6,475 nucleotides of DNA from Bacteroidales bacterium GP3 (GTDB taxonomy: Bacteria; Bacteroidota; Bacteroidia; Bacteroidales; Muribaculaceae). The DNA lies in assembly GCA_001701075.1 (NCBI GenBank), contig DAAK01000045.1, forward strand, positions 1 to 6,475, given 5' to 3'. A program made the position numbers and the translations under genes. The notes beneath the pieces were generated by a model. The model searched no databases. It saw only the letters and a list, made by a program, of their open reading frames with translations, and was not told the origin of the DNA. Shown here one piece after another: positions 1 to 6,475 of the stretch (positions are counted from its first letter, which is position 1; every line of letters begins with the position of its first letter).

Positions 1-47
1 TCGCAAGAAAGAGACTCCGCGAGCAGCTTTCAGCATATGCTTGCTAA
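1..47 (+). CDS. Possible C-terminal tail of an upstream gene (partial)
   Basis: Reading from base 3, the window opens with ARKRLREQLSAYAC and a TAA stop at 45-47. This charged, helix-like tail reads like a natural C-terminus. The strong hairpin terminator at 71-110 follows 23 bp later, as expected for the end of a plus-strand transcription unit. The other two plus frames are also open here (stops at 49-51 and 111-113), so the frame choice is a judgement. Too little is present to name a product. Confidence 0.3.
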   Translation, partial: ARKRLREQLSAYAC

Positions 48-70
48 ATAAAATATATACTGTGAAACAC

Positions 71-110
71 ACAAAAGCGCCCAGCTTCATCAGAAGCCGG
101 GCGCTTTTGT
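71..110 (+). terminator. Strong hairpin terminator upstream of marR
   Basis: A 12-bp perfect stem pairs 71-82 (ACAAAAGCGCCC) with 99-110 (GGGCGCTTTTGT). It continues inward after one A/C mismatch with 5 more pairs (84-88 with 93-97) around an ATCA tetraloop. The GC-rich core with A4 on one side and T4 on the other is an intrinsic terminator that could work in both directions. It probably ends the gene to the left and insulates the efflux operon from it. Confidence 0.85.
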
Positions 111-177
111 AGCTATGGCTCCGTTGGCCTGTGATATAAAAATGGTTGACAATAGCAATCAATTCAGAAATTTTTTG

Positions 178-185
178 TATCTTTG
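178..185 (+). promoter_or_regulatory. Bacteroidota-type -7 box of the marR/efflux operon
   Basis: TATCTTTG followed by C matches the Bacteroidota primary-sigma -7 consensus TAnnTTTG. It lies 19 bp before the chosen marR start, giving a short leader. No good TTTG -33 box stands 19-21 bp upstream; a TTGAC at 146-150 is too far away (29 bp from the end of its TTG to the -7 box). A weak or regulated promoter would fit this. The imperfect dyad TTGA-N9-TCAA (146-162) lies just upstream and could be a regulator site, but its inner bases are not symmetric. Confidence 0.6.
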
Positions 186-204
186 CACCCAAAATCACAG
201 CGAT

Positions 205-642
205 ATGGAAAAAACTTTGTTAGGTACTACTGTCGGTAAACTCAGAAATAAACTTCATCGGCTTATGAAACAGAGATATGCGGCAGAGGCTGACATAAAA
301 CTGACTGTTGAGGAATTTATGATCCTTAATATGATTAAGGTCAAATCCGACCAGATCCTTCAGGATATTGCCATCATCACGGGTAAGAACAAGTCGGTCG
401 TAATGCGTATGATTGACTCATTAGAAAAAAAAGGACTTTGCAAACGTGAAGTCAATCCTGCCGACCGACGGGAGAATTTCCTGAAAATTACGCGTGAGGG
501 GGAGCTGGTGGTGTCTCAATATCAAGACATAGAACGCCGGCTTACTAAGGATTTGGTAGCTGGGATTCCATCTGATAAGTTGGAGGCATTTTTCGAAGTA
601 ATTGATATGATTTCAGCTAACGCCAAGGAGACGATGCTATAG
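205..642 (+). CDS. MarR-family winged-helix transcriptional regulator
   Basis: The product is a 145-residue cytoplasmic DNA-binding protein, the usual length for MarR dimers. Helices at both ends (about 1-25 and 105-143) would form the dimer interface. The centre is a winged helix: LTVEEFMIL (33-41), the recognition-helix region ITGKNKSVVMRMIDSLEKKG (58-77), and a wing carrying the family's DRR motif (87-89) followed by NFLKITREG. The ATG at 205 is preferred over the in-frame ATG at 115. The longer version would add 30 residues unlike any MarR N-terminus and would place the -7 promoter box (178-185) inside the coding sequence. The gene heads the efflux operon, 82 bp before the channel gene, which is the usual position for a repressor that releases DNA on binding a phenolic or drug-like ligand. 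That role is inferred from family and context; the ligand is unknown. Confidence 0.9.
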   Translation: MEKTLLGTTVGKLRNKLHRLMKQRYAAEADIKLTVEEFMILNMIKVKSDQILQDIAIITGKNKSVVMRMIDSLEKKGLCKREVNPADRRENFLKITREGELVVSQYQDIERRLTKDLVAGIPSDKLEAFFEVIDMISANAKETML

Positions 643-650
643 ACAGCATC
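633..650 (+). other. Small hairpin overlapping the marR stop codon
   Basis: GATGCT (633-638) and AGCATC (645-650) form a perfect 6-bp stem around a 6-nt loop that contains the TAG stop. No T-run follows, so it is not a standard intrinsic terminator. It could slow transcription, protect the marR transcript from 3' decay or lower read-through into the efflux genes. It is short enough to be chance. Confidence 0.3.
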
Positions 651-660
651 CCACGTCTAC

Positions 661-690
661 TTTGCTACAAAAGTTGTGTCTATATAGTTG
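661..690 (+). promoter_or_regulatory. Possible second, weak promoter for the efflux genes
   Basis: TTTG at 661-664 and TATAGTTG at 683-690 are separated by 18 bp. This is one base short of the usual 19-21 bp spacing and has one mismatch to the TAnnTTTG -7 box. If it is used, transcription would start near 697, just before the palindrome at 703-717, so the efflux genes could be expressed apart from marR. Both departures from consensus make this tentative. Confidence 0.25.
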
Positions 691-702
691 CTAATAGAAA
701 TT

Positions 703-717
703 ATTGATATAATCAAT
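703..717 (+). promoter_or_regulatory. 15-bp palindrome, candidate MarR operator
   Basis: ATTGAT-ATA-ATCAAT is a perfect inverted repeat with 6-bp arms and a 3-bp spacer, ending 7 bp before the channel gene's start codon. MarR-family dimers bind short AT-rich palindromes of roughly this size near the genes they control. A site here, between marR and the first exporter gene, would suit repression of the exporter. Low-complexity AT sequence can give such a dyad by chance, and no second perfect copy is seen at the marR promoter. Confidence 0.4.
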
Positions 718-724
718 CAAAATC

Positions 725-2043
725 GTGAACAAGAAAGCCATAATTTTTACTGCCGGATATATCCTGATGTGCTCTATGACTCTGGCTGCGCAAACGGCCA
801 AGAGGGTTTTCACTTTGCCGGAGCTATTTTCTTTAGCTGATACGCAAAGCAAGACCATCAAAATCTATGAGACCGCCGTCGATGTTGCGGACAAAAATAT
901 CAGTGCCGCCAAAAACGCTTATCTTCCAGACATTGGTTTTTCAGCATCCGCCACATATAACGGTAACGCCTGGGTTGCTGACCGGGATTTTTCAAATGGA
1001 CAGACATTTTCCTCGCCACACTTCGGAAATAGTTTTGCATTAGAAGCTTCTCAAGTGGTATTTGCCGGAGGAGCCATCCATTTCAACATCGAGGCATTGG
1101 AAATTCAGAAGCGTATAAGTCAATGGAATCTCTCGGCTCACCGTCAAGAGACATATTTCCTTTTGACCGGATGTTATCTTGATTTATACAAATTCCATAA
1201 TCTTCTCACAGTCTATGACCGTAATATCGAGCAGACAAAGCAAGTGATAAGAGACATGAAGGCGCGAGAGGCTGCCGGTATTGTATTGCCAAATGATATC
1301 ACACGCTACGAAGTGCAGTTGCAAAACCTTAATTATGGCAGGACTGAACTTCTAATTCAATCAAGATAAGCAATGACAGGCTGGTGACAATGCTCGATTT
1401 GCCGGAGCAAACTGAAATATTTCCTGATACGACCTTGATTGCAAAGCAATGGCCTGAAATAGCAGAGTGCGAATTATTGCAAACGGCATCCGATAACTCG
1501 CCTATGCTCAATATGAACCGGTTGACTCTCGATATGCTTGACAAACGTATTCAAGTGGCAAAAGCCGGATATATGCCCCAAATAAGTGTTATAGCTGGGG
1601 ATAATCTTAAAGGTCCTATTACATACGAGATCCCAACCCTGAACAATAACATAAATACGTGGTATGTTGGGGTTGGGCTGAGATATAACATCGGCAACCT
1701 ATACAAAACACCCAAGGATTTATCTAAAATTCAGACGACAATCCTACAAAAGAAAAACGAACTTGAAGAAGCTGAAGAACGCGTTTCGCTTGATGTCAAG
1801 GCTGCCCATATAAGATATCTTGATTCTTTTGAGCTTCTTGAGACGCAACGCAAGAGCCTGCAATTAGCTCGTGAGAACTATGAGGTTGTGGCCAACCGAT
1901 ACGATAATGACCTTGTCATAGTGACCGACCTTGTGGACGCCGACAATCTTCGTCTTTCGGCTGAAGTGCAATATGTCAACGCGCGCATAAATGTGATTTA
2001 CAACTATTATAAACTCCTGTATAGCACAGGAACACTGAAATAA
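725..2043 (+). pseudogene. TolC-type outer-membrane efflux channel, split by a -1 frameshift
   Basis: This is the outer-membrane channel of a tripartite exporter (OEP/TolC family), exporting substrate from the periplasmic adaptor to the outside. Restored, it would be about 439 residues, a normal family length. It has a signal peptide (MNKK, hydrophobic 5-21, likely cleavage after LAA at 22) and the two OEP repeats: first about 30-208, second in the downstream part, with long helical stretches such as the region after KTPKDLSKIQ. The frame opened at 725 stops at 1367-1369. The continuing frame reads AAT TCA ATC AAG from 1354, giving an NSIKISNDRLVTMLDLPE segment, which is what this family has at the first-to-second repeat junction. 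One A missing at about 1354 explains both halves. No slippery heptamer suggests programmed shifting. The first in-frame start is GTG at 725; it is favoured because the signal peptide begins there and no ATG precedes it. The GTG at 1384 has no independent start signals and is unlikely to begin a real gene. An assembly error remains possible. Confidence 0.85.
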
Positions 2044-2087
2044 TTTGGAATTAACCGCTTAGAAATAAGATATTAGGATTAAAAAAA

Positions 2088-3122
2088 ATGAACAAGAAAA
2101 CAAAAAAGATAGTACGCAATATCGTAGTCATAGTCTTAATAATTGCCGGATTGGCGTGGGTATGCTCCAAATTCATTCATTTCGGTAATGTCGAGTATAC
2201 CGACAACGCACAGGTACGCCGCAATATCATACCTGTCAACTCAAGAGTACAGGGATATATCCAGAAGGTGTGTTTCGATGATTACGAGTTTGTACACAAG
2301 GGTGACACATTGGCTGTGATAGAGAGTTCTGAATATGAACTGAAGGTGGCTCAGGCAAGAGCTGGATATCAAAAGGCCCTTATGGAAAATACGGCTATGG
2401 GAACCGTGATTTCTACAACCGAAAACAATCTTAGTGTATCAGATGCTACCATAGAAGAATTAAGGATAAGGCTTCGTCAGGCCGAGACTGATTTTCATCG
2501 ATATGAGCAACTGCTTGCTCAAAAGGCTGTCACTCAGCAGCAATACGACAATGTAAAGGCTGATTACGACGCGACGAAGGCAAAATACGATATGCTTGTG
2601 CGTCAGAAGAGAAGCACATCGCTTGTAAAGGAAGAACAGACACAGCGACTTGAGCAAAATCAGACTAACATCGATGTGGCACAGGCAGCTCAGAACTTGG
2701 CGGAATTGAATCTGTCATATACTGTCATCACAGCTCCTTGCGATGGAGTGACTTCACGGAAGGCCATTCAGGAGGGGCAGCTTATCCAACCGGGACAGAC
2801 CTTACTGTCACTTGTGGAATACGACAATGTGTGGGTGATAGCAAATTATAAGGAGACCCAGACTGCGAATATACGTGAAGGGATGCCAGTCAGCATCATG
2901 GTAGATGCTGTGCCGGGTATAGAATATCATGGAGAAGTTGCTTCAATGTCCAATGCCACGGGCGCTCAATATTCCATGATACCGCAAGATAACTCAGCCG
3001 GTAATTTTGTCAAAGTGGAGCAGAGGATTCCAATCAAGATTGTCTTCACAGATGATAACAGTAAAGAAAATCTTGACAGGTTGCGCTCAGGAATGAATGT
3101 GGAATGTGAAGTAAAATTTTAG
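2088..3122 (+). CDS. emrA: EmrA/HlyD-type membrane fusion protein of an efflux pump
   Basis: This 344-residue periplasmic adaptor would link the MFS pump in the inner membrane to the outer-membrane channel. In order: a short basic N-terminus; one membrane anchor (about 10-30); the first half of the lipoyl-like domain, with the family motif YTDNAQV (37-43) and VQGYIQKVCFDD followed by VHKGDTLAVIES (54-80); a long coiled-coil hairpin (about 82-205); the returning lipoyl half YTVITAPCDGVTS...GQLIQPGQTLLSLV (211-243); and a beta-barrel domain. That last domain carries the EmrA signature IPQDNSAGNFVKVEQRIPI (298-316). It is complete and has no frameshift. It begins 44 bp after the channel gene behind an A-rich start region and lies 2 bp before the transporter, so the two are almost certainly co-transcribed and translationally coupled. 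The EmrA assignment (rather than an ABC-linked HlyD) rests on the signature and the MFS partner. Confidence 0.93.
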   Translation: MNKKTKKIVRNIVVIVLIIAGLAWVCSKFIHFGNVEYTDNAQVRRNIIPVNSRVQGYIQKVCFDDYEFVHKGDTLAVIESSEYELKVAQARAGYQKALMENTAMGTVISTTENNLSVSDATIEELRIRLRQAETDFHRYEQLLAQKAVTQQQYDNVKADYDATKAKYDMLVRQKRSTSLVKEEQTQRLEQNQTNIDVAQAAQNLAELNLSYTVITAPCDGVTSRKAIQEGQLIQPGQTLLSLVEYDNVWVIANYKETQTANIREGMPVSIMVDAVPGIEYHGEVASMSNATGAQYSMIPQDNSAGNFVKVEQRIPIKIVFTDDNSKENLDRLRSGMNVECEVKF

Positions 3123-3124
3123 GC

Positions 3125-4729
3125 ATGGGAGCACCTTTACCATCCCCCGAAGAATTAGCTGCAGCACGGCGGATAAATGTATGGAATGATTTTGTTCCGC
3201 AATGGCTGCGGTTTCCTCTAATTATCGTAATCATTGTAGTCTTCCTCTTTTCTGGGGGCGTATATATGTCTGCTGTCAACCAGATGGTCGGCACCACTTC
3301 ATGGATTACAGAGGATGTCCTTATGGCGGGATATGCCTCAATGGTTGGATTGACTGTCGCTTTTCCGGTATTGTTCCGCATAGTTTTTCGATTTCGGACT
3401 CGCGACATCTTGATGTGCTCAGCCGTGGTCTTCATAGTCTGTGATTACATAAGCATGGTCAGCACTTTTGTCCCGCTTGTAGTTGCTGTATCGTTCATCA
3501 GTGGATTCTTTAAGATTGTAAGTACATTTGCCTGCTGGAACAACATTCAGCTCTGTATCACTCCACGAAGGGACTTTGCCGTATTTTTCCCGTTTTTGTT
3601 TGCATTTGTGTTGGGAACGGTACAGCTCGTGAATATAGCGACCGGCTACAGCATATATGCATTTGATTGGCAAGCTATGCATCGGCTGACGATAGGGGCA
3701 TTCATTATTGTATTTGCAATAATCTATTTCGGGATGCGGAGGCATTACCGTCAGGGCCCATATATGCCGTTTTATGGCATTGACTATCTTGGAGGGATAA
3801 TGTGGACGCTTTTCCTGATTACTATGGTTTTCATTTTTGTATATGGCGACCATTACGATTGGCTTGAAGGGGAACCGATCAGGGTCGCGATATTCTTTGC
3901 CTTAATGCTTTTGGCGATTAATCTTCATCGTGCCTCCACTATCAGGCATCCATATATATCAATTGAGACATTCAGTCAGAAAAATATGTTATGGATATTC
4001 CTTTTGTTCGGCTTTATGACTCTTATGTCGGCAACGGCCGGTTCGGTCTTGAATATCTTTACTGAAGGCATATTGGGTTACGATGCCCGCCATGCAATCG
4101 ACAATAGTTGGGGTACACTTGTAGGAGTTGCTTCGGGAGCAGGATTTTTCTATATAGCTTTCTCAAAATGGAAATGGCGGTTAAAGAATATTGTACTCTC
4201 GGGTTTTGTAAGCTTCTTCATGTTTCAGGTGATGCTTTATTTCCTGATAGACGCCTCTACAGATAAAGGGATGCTATATCTTCCCTTATTTTTCAAAGGA
4301 ATGGGAGTCGGGATCGTCTATACCACGCTGACGTATGCACTTGCCGGTTGTGTCACGTTTATCTATTACTTCCAGGCTATGTGTGTCATCGGCTTTATCC
4401 GAACGGCATTTGGGGGACCTCTGTGCTCTGCCGTTGTGACTCGGGTATTCAAGTATGTGCGATTGGAAAACCTTGCCAACCTAAGTACTGAGATTGATGA
4501 TATGAATCCGCTCTCGGAATCATTCTCCACCATATACGGAGAATTGCAGCGGCCGGTGATGATGGTAAGCCTGAAGGAAGTGTTTGGTTACGCAGTCATA
4601 GCTTCTATACTTATAATACTATCCATATTGCTTTCAGATTATAGAAATTATTTCACCCAGACACCTCAAAAGATCTTCAGACTCTCGCAAGCACAGATAT
4701 GGAGGCTCCTTCGGAAATCTATCGATTAG
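3125..4729 (+). CDS. MFS transporter, DHA2/EmrB-like efflux pump subunit
   Basis: This 534-residue inner-membrane protein has about 14 hydrophobic segments (near 31-52, 64-86, 94-112, 115-135, 151-172, 187-204, 221-241, 252-268, 288-310, 330-347, 355-376, 384-406, 408-430 and 487-505). That count is typical of the DHA2 (EmrB/QacA) proton-driven drug exporters. Its place directly after an EmrA-type adaptor supports that role. It is divergent: the usual motif A between helices 2 and 3 (a GxLaDrxGrkxxl-like loop) is replaced by RIVFRFRTRDILM (85-97), and the DHA2 helix-1 motif DxTIVNVALP is not recognisable. A long soluble loop (about 440-486) precedes the last helix, and a basic tail follows it. 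The ATG at 3125 lies 2 bp after the adaptor's stop; no Shine-Dalgarno sequence is evident, so coupled translation is likely. The exported substrate cannot be inferred. Confidence 0.87.
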   Translation: MGAPLPSPEELAAARRINVWNDFVPQWLRFPLIIVIIVVFLFSGGVYMSAVNQMVGTTSWITEDVLMAGYASMVGLTVAFPVLFRIVFRFRTRDILMCSAVVFIVCDYISMVSTFVPLVVAVSFISGFFKIVSTFACWNNIQLCITPRRDFAVFFPFLFAFVLGTVQLVNIATGYSIYAFDWQAMHRLTIGAFIIVFAIIYFGMRRHYRQGPYMPFYGIDYLGGIMWTLFLITMVFIFVYGDHYDWLEGEPIRVAIFFALMLLAINLHRASTIRHPYISIETFSQKNMLWIFLLFGFMTLMSATAGSVLNIFTEGILGYDARHAIDNSWGTLVGVASGAGFFYIAFSKWKWRLKNIVLSGFVSFFMFQVMLYFLIDASTDKGMLYLPLFFKGMGVGIVYTTLTYALAGCVTFIYYFQAMCVIGFIRTAFGGPLCSAVVTRVFKYVRLENLANLSTEIDDMNPLSESFSTIYGELQRPVMMVSLKEVFGYAVIASILIILSILLSDYRNYFTQTPQKIFRLSQAQIWRLLRKSID

Positions 4730-4756
4730 TATCTGCTTCCGAACTATCAGGTCATA

Positions 4757-4797
4757 AAAAATGCGAATTCTGGATAGGATTCAGAATTCGCATTTTT
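4757..4797. terminator. Bidirectional terminator between convergent genes
   Basis: AAAAATGCGAATTCTG (4757-4772) pairs perfectly over 16 bp with CAGAATTCGCATTTTT (4782-4797) around a 9-nt loop. The A5 and T5 ends give a U-tract on either strand. The efflux operon ends at 4729 and the glutamine synthetase gene ends at 4813 on the other strand, so this one hairpin would stop both. Confidence 0.93.
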
Positions 4798-4812
4798 GGG
4801 GGGAGTGTGATG

Positions 4813-6315
4813 TTAACCGCAATGCCAATATTTGAGCACTACTTTCATCATTTGGTTGTGGCTGTCTGATACCTTTGCTCGGAGATCGGCATCATTATAG
4901 GCAGAAAGCTTATTGATGATGCCGTCGATAAGTCTTGGTGAGAATACGTCTTTGGCTTCGAAGACCTCTCTCTGCTCTTTAAGAGCCTTTGCGGATGCGA
5001 CACATGAATCGGGAAGTGATTTCAGCTGTGCGAGTTTCTCCTTGTTTTCATCGTTGTGAATGTTGACGCTGACATATAATTCTTCAGCCCTGTCAAGAGC
5101 ATTCTCCATTTCAAAACCAGTACGTGCTGCGACCACCATAGCAGCGATAAGCTGATAGATATCTGCAGAGCAGTCGGCACTTCTTAACTCAACAGTCTGT
5201 TTCTGTGGAGGAATGGTGATAGCATCGGCCTCGAGGGGATTAGCCTGTGAGCACATATCGTTTTCTCCTGTCCAACCCAGAGGAACGCGGACGAGTACCG
5301 AGCGGTTGCGGTCGCCCCAGCATACAGAGGTGGGTGCTTCCTGATGAGGCACGAGACGGAAATAGCTTGTAGGCACCTTGTTTCCCATGGCTGTAATGGC
5401 ATCCGCATGTTCAAGTATTCCTACAATAGCCTTCTTAGCCACATCGCTCAGTTTCCCATTCTCGGTCATCATGTTTTGGTCGCCTTTCATGATCTTGAAA
5501 TGAATATGCAGCCCACTGCCAGCTTTGCCGGCAGTGATTTTGGGAGCGAAAGTGACATCATATCCTTTTTTTGCAGCAAGAGTTCTGATCACCCACTTTG
5601 CAAGCATCAGATTGTCGGCTGCTTCTACTGCGGGAATAGGAAGGAATTCAACTTCATTCTGCTCGTAAATCTTGCCGTCGAGAGTGAAGTTACCCACTTC
5701 GTTATGCCCATATTTAATCTGGCCGCCAGTCTGGGCTATAAGGCTCATACACTCCACGCGGAAATCATTAAATTTGGCAAATGGTGCCGATTCATGATAT
5801 CCTTTTTGATCGGATGCATGGAAGAAGCCTGTATCCTCTGCTATTACATAATATTCAAGTTCACCCATAGCGTAGAAATCCATGCCGGTGGTTTTTGTAA
5901 ACTCCTCGCATGCTTTCCTAAGAGTGTATTCCGGAGAAGACTGCAATGGCTTTCCTTCCTTGTCAAAGAAAGTTGCAAGCATTGTGAGGGTTGGGATCTC
6001 CGCAAATGGGTCGAGGAAAGCGGTAGAGAAGCGAGGAATAACATATAGATCGCTATTGCCGGCTTCAATGAATGGAAATAGACTTGAGCCGTCAACTCTT
6101 TCTCCGAAAGTGAGGATGGAATCAAGATAACTTTCAGAATTGATTACGAAATTCAGAGTTTTTAGGCGATTGTCGTCTGCAGGATACATGAATTTGACCA
6201 TGCGGATTCCATTTTCCTTCACAAAACGGATAAGGTCAGCCTTTCTAAATTCAGATGGGGCTTTCTGTAGAAATTCCACCACCTTATTGGGGTTGAGACT
6301 AAGATTGGAATTCAT
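4813..6315 (-). CDS. glnA: Glutamine synthetase (type I-like catalytic fold)
   Basis: This 500-residue cytoplasmic enzyme is expected to make glutamine from glutamate, ammonia and ATP. An N-terminal beta-grasp part (about 35-115) precedes the catalytic domain. Recognisable active-site blocks, in order, are GELEYYV (151-157, metal-binding Glu152 and Glu154), HNEVG (204-208) with EQNEVEF (218-224), SGLHIHF (267-273, His270), TSYFRLVPHQEAPTS (316-330, Arg320), the RNRSVLVRVP block (336-345) and VELRSAD (375-381, Glu377 and Arg379). The order and spacing match class I enzymes. There is an expanded segment of roughly 28 residues between VRVP and VELRSAD. The NLYDLPP-type adenylylation loop of enterobacterial GlnA is not evident, so control by adenylylation is unlikely. 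An ATG at 6315 is chosen: an in-frame TAA lies upstream (6349-6351) with no other start except an ATG directly abutting that stop. A gamma-glutamyl-polyamine synthetase or other GS-family ligase is possible but less likely. Confidence 0.9.
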   Translation of the reverse strand: MNSNLSLNPNKVVEFLQKAPSEFRKADLIRFVKENGIRMVKFMYPADDNRLKTLNFVINSESYLDSILTFGERVDGSSLFPFIEAGNSDLYVIPRFSTAFLDPFAEIPTLTMLATFFDKEGKPLQSSPEYTLRKACEEFTKTTGMDFYAMGELEYYVIAEDTGFFHASDQKGYHESAPFAKFNDFRVECMSLIAQTGGQIKYGHNEVGNFTLDGKIYEQNEVEFLPIPAVEAADNLMLAKWVIRTLAAKKGYDVTFAPKITAGKAGSGLHIHFKIMKGDQNMMTENGKLSDVAKKAIVGILEHADAITAMGNKVPTSYFRLVPHQEAPTSVCWGDRNRSVLVRVPLGWTGENDMCSQANPLEADAITIPPQKQTVELRSADCSADIYQLIAAMVVAARTGFEMENALDRAEELYVSVNIHNDENKEKLAQLKSLPDSCVASAKALKEQREVFEAKDVFSPRLIDGIINKLSAYNDADLRAKVSDSHNQMMKVVLKYWHCG

Positions 6316-6418
6316 AAGGATAGATATTAGGTTGTTGAATCTTGAGTTTTACATGGTTTTCGTGAAAAAATGCCACAATTCATACAGGGGAATATGGGTA
6401 TGGCGCTGTTTTCGATAG

Positions 6419-6450
6419 CAAAGGTAATATTTAAATCGATTCTTTCCAAA
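6419..6450 (-). promoter_or_regulatory. Bacteroidota promoter of the glutamine synthetase gene
   Basis: On the minus strand, a TTTG -33 box (6450-6447) and a TACCTTTG -7 box (6426-6419, followed by C) are separated by 20 bp, a full match to the TTTG-N19-21-TAnnTTTG pattern. Transcription should begin near 6412, giving a leader of roughly 95 nt before the ATG at 6315. The leader (about 6316-6412) shows no riboswitch or strong hairpin that I recognise. The region just before the start is AT-rich with no Shine-Dalgarno sequence. Confidence 0.85.
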
Positions 6451-6475
6451 TTTTAATTCAAATATTTTCAAAAAA

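Noticed and set aside
1347..1360. Programmed -1 ribosomal frameshift site in the channel gene
   Set aside because: The bases around 1354 do not form an X-XXY-YYZ heptamer and no stimulatory structure is obvious; a one-base deletion or sequence error is simpler.
1384..2043. A separate 219-codon gene starting at GTG 1384
   Set aside because: It has no start region or signal peptide, and its frame is already open from 1348 with sequence that continues the upstream channel protein. It is the 3' part of the frameshifted gene.
3046..3853. Minus-strand open frames opposite the adaptor and transporter genes
   Set aside because: They lie antisense to confident coding sequence, and their translations are rich in scattered Cys, His and Lys without recognisable domains.
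5344..6048. Long plus-strand open frame (234 codons) opposite the glutamine synthetase gene
   Set aside because: It is the antisense shadow of a clearly recognised coding sequence, with no domain-like content and no promoter seen.
6327..6383. An 18-codon open frame in the glutamine synthetase leader (minus strand, ATG at 6383), and an ATG directly followed by TAA at 6354-6349
   Set aside because: Both could be chance in a 95-nt leader. No ribosome-binding signal or leader-peptide pattern (such as repeated Gln codons) and no attenuator hairpin is visible.
1..6475. CRISPR arrays, tRNA or rRNA genes, insertion sequences, phage or defence genes
   Set aside because: I found no direct-repeat arrays, tRNA cloverleaf, transposase-like reading frame or terminal inverted repeats on either strand; coding sequence fills nearly all of the window.

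Overview
The window looks like a chromosomal segment of a Bacteroidota species, probably order Bacteroidales. The evidence is the promoter style (-7 boxes of the form TAnnTTTG before marR and glnA, the latter with a TTTG -33 box at 20 bp), A-rich start regions without clear Shine-Dalgarno sequences, and protein sequences typical of that phylum. The genus cannot be fixed from the sequence alone.

Layout. Bases 1-47 may hold the last codons of an upstream gene, followed by a strong hairpin terminator (71-110). Next comes a plus-strand cluster: a MarR-family regulator (205-642), a TolC-type outer-membrane efflux protein (725-2043), an EmrA/HlyD-type membrane fusion protein (2088-3122) and, 2 bp later, a 14-helix major facilitator transporter (3125-4729). 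A perfect 16-bp hairpin (4757-4797) closes the cluster. It also lies just past the end of a convergent minus-strand glutamine synthetase gene (4813-6315), whose promoter lies at 6419-6450.

How the genes work together. The four plus-strand genes are the parts of a tripartite EmrAB-TolC-like drug or toxic-compound exporter. The inner-membrane MFS pump passes substrate to the periplasmic adaptor and then to the outer-membrane channel, and the MarR protein is the likely ligand-responsive repressor. A 15-bp palindrome just before the channel gene (703-717) is a candidate operator. The substrate cannot be told from the sequence.

The main anomaly is in the channel gene. It is split by a -1 frameshift near base 1354: the reading frame ends at 1369, but the rest of the protein continues without a gap in another frame. 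As given, the gene makes only a truncated channel, while the regulator, adaptor and pump are all intact. This is either a recent one-base deletion or a sequencing/assembly error. I see no previously undescribed system here; the rest of the window is a recognisable efflux operon and a housekeeping nitrogen-assimilation gene.
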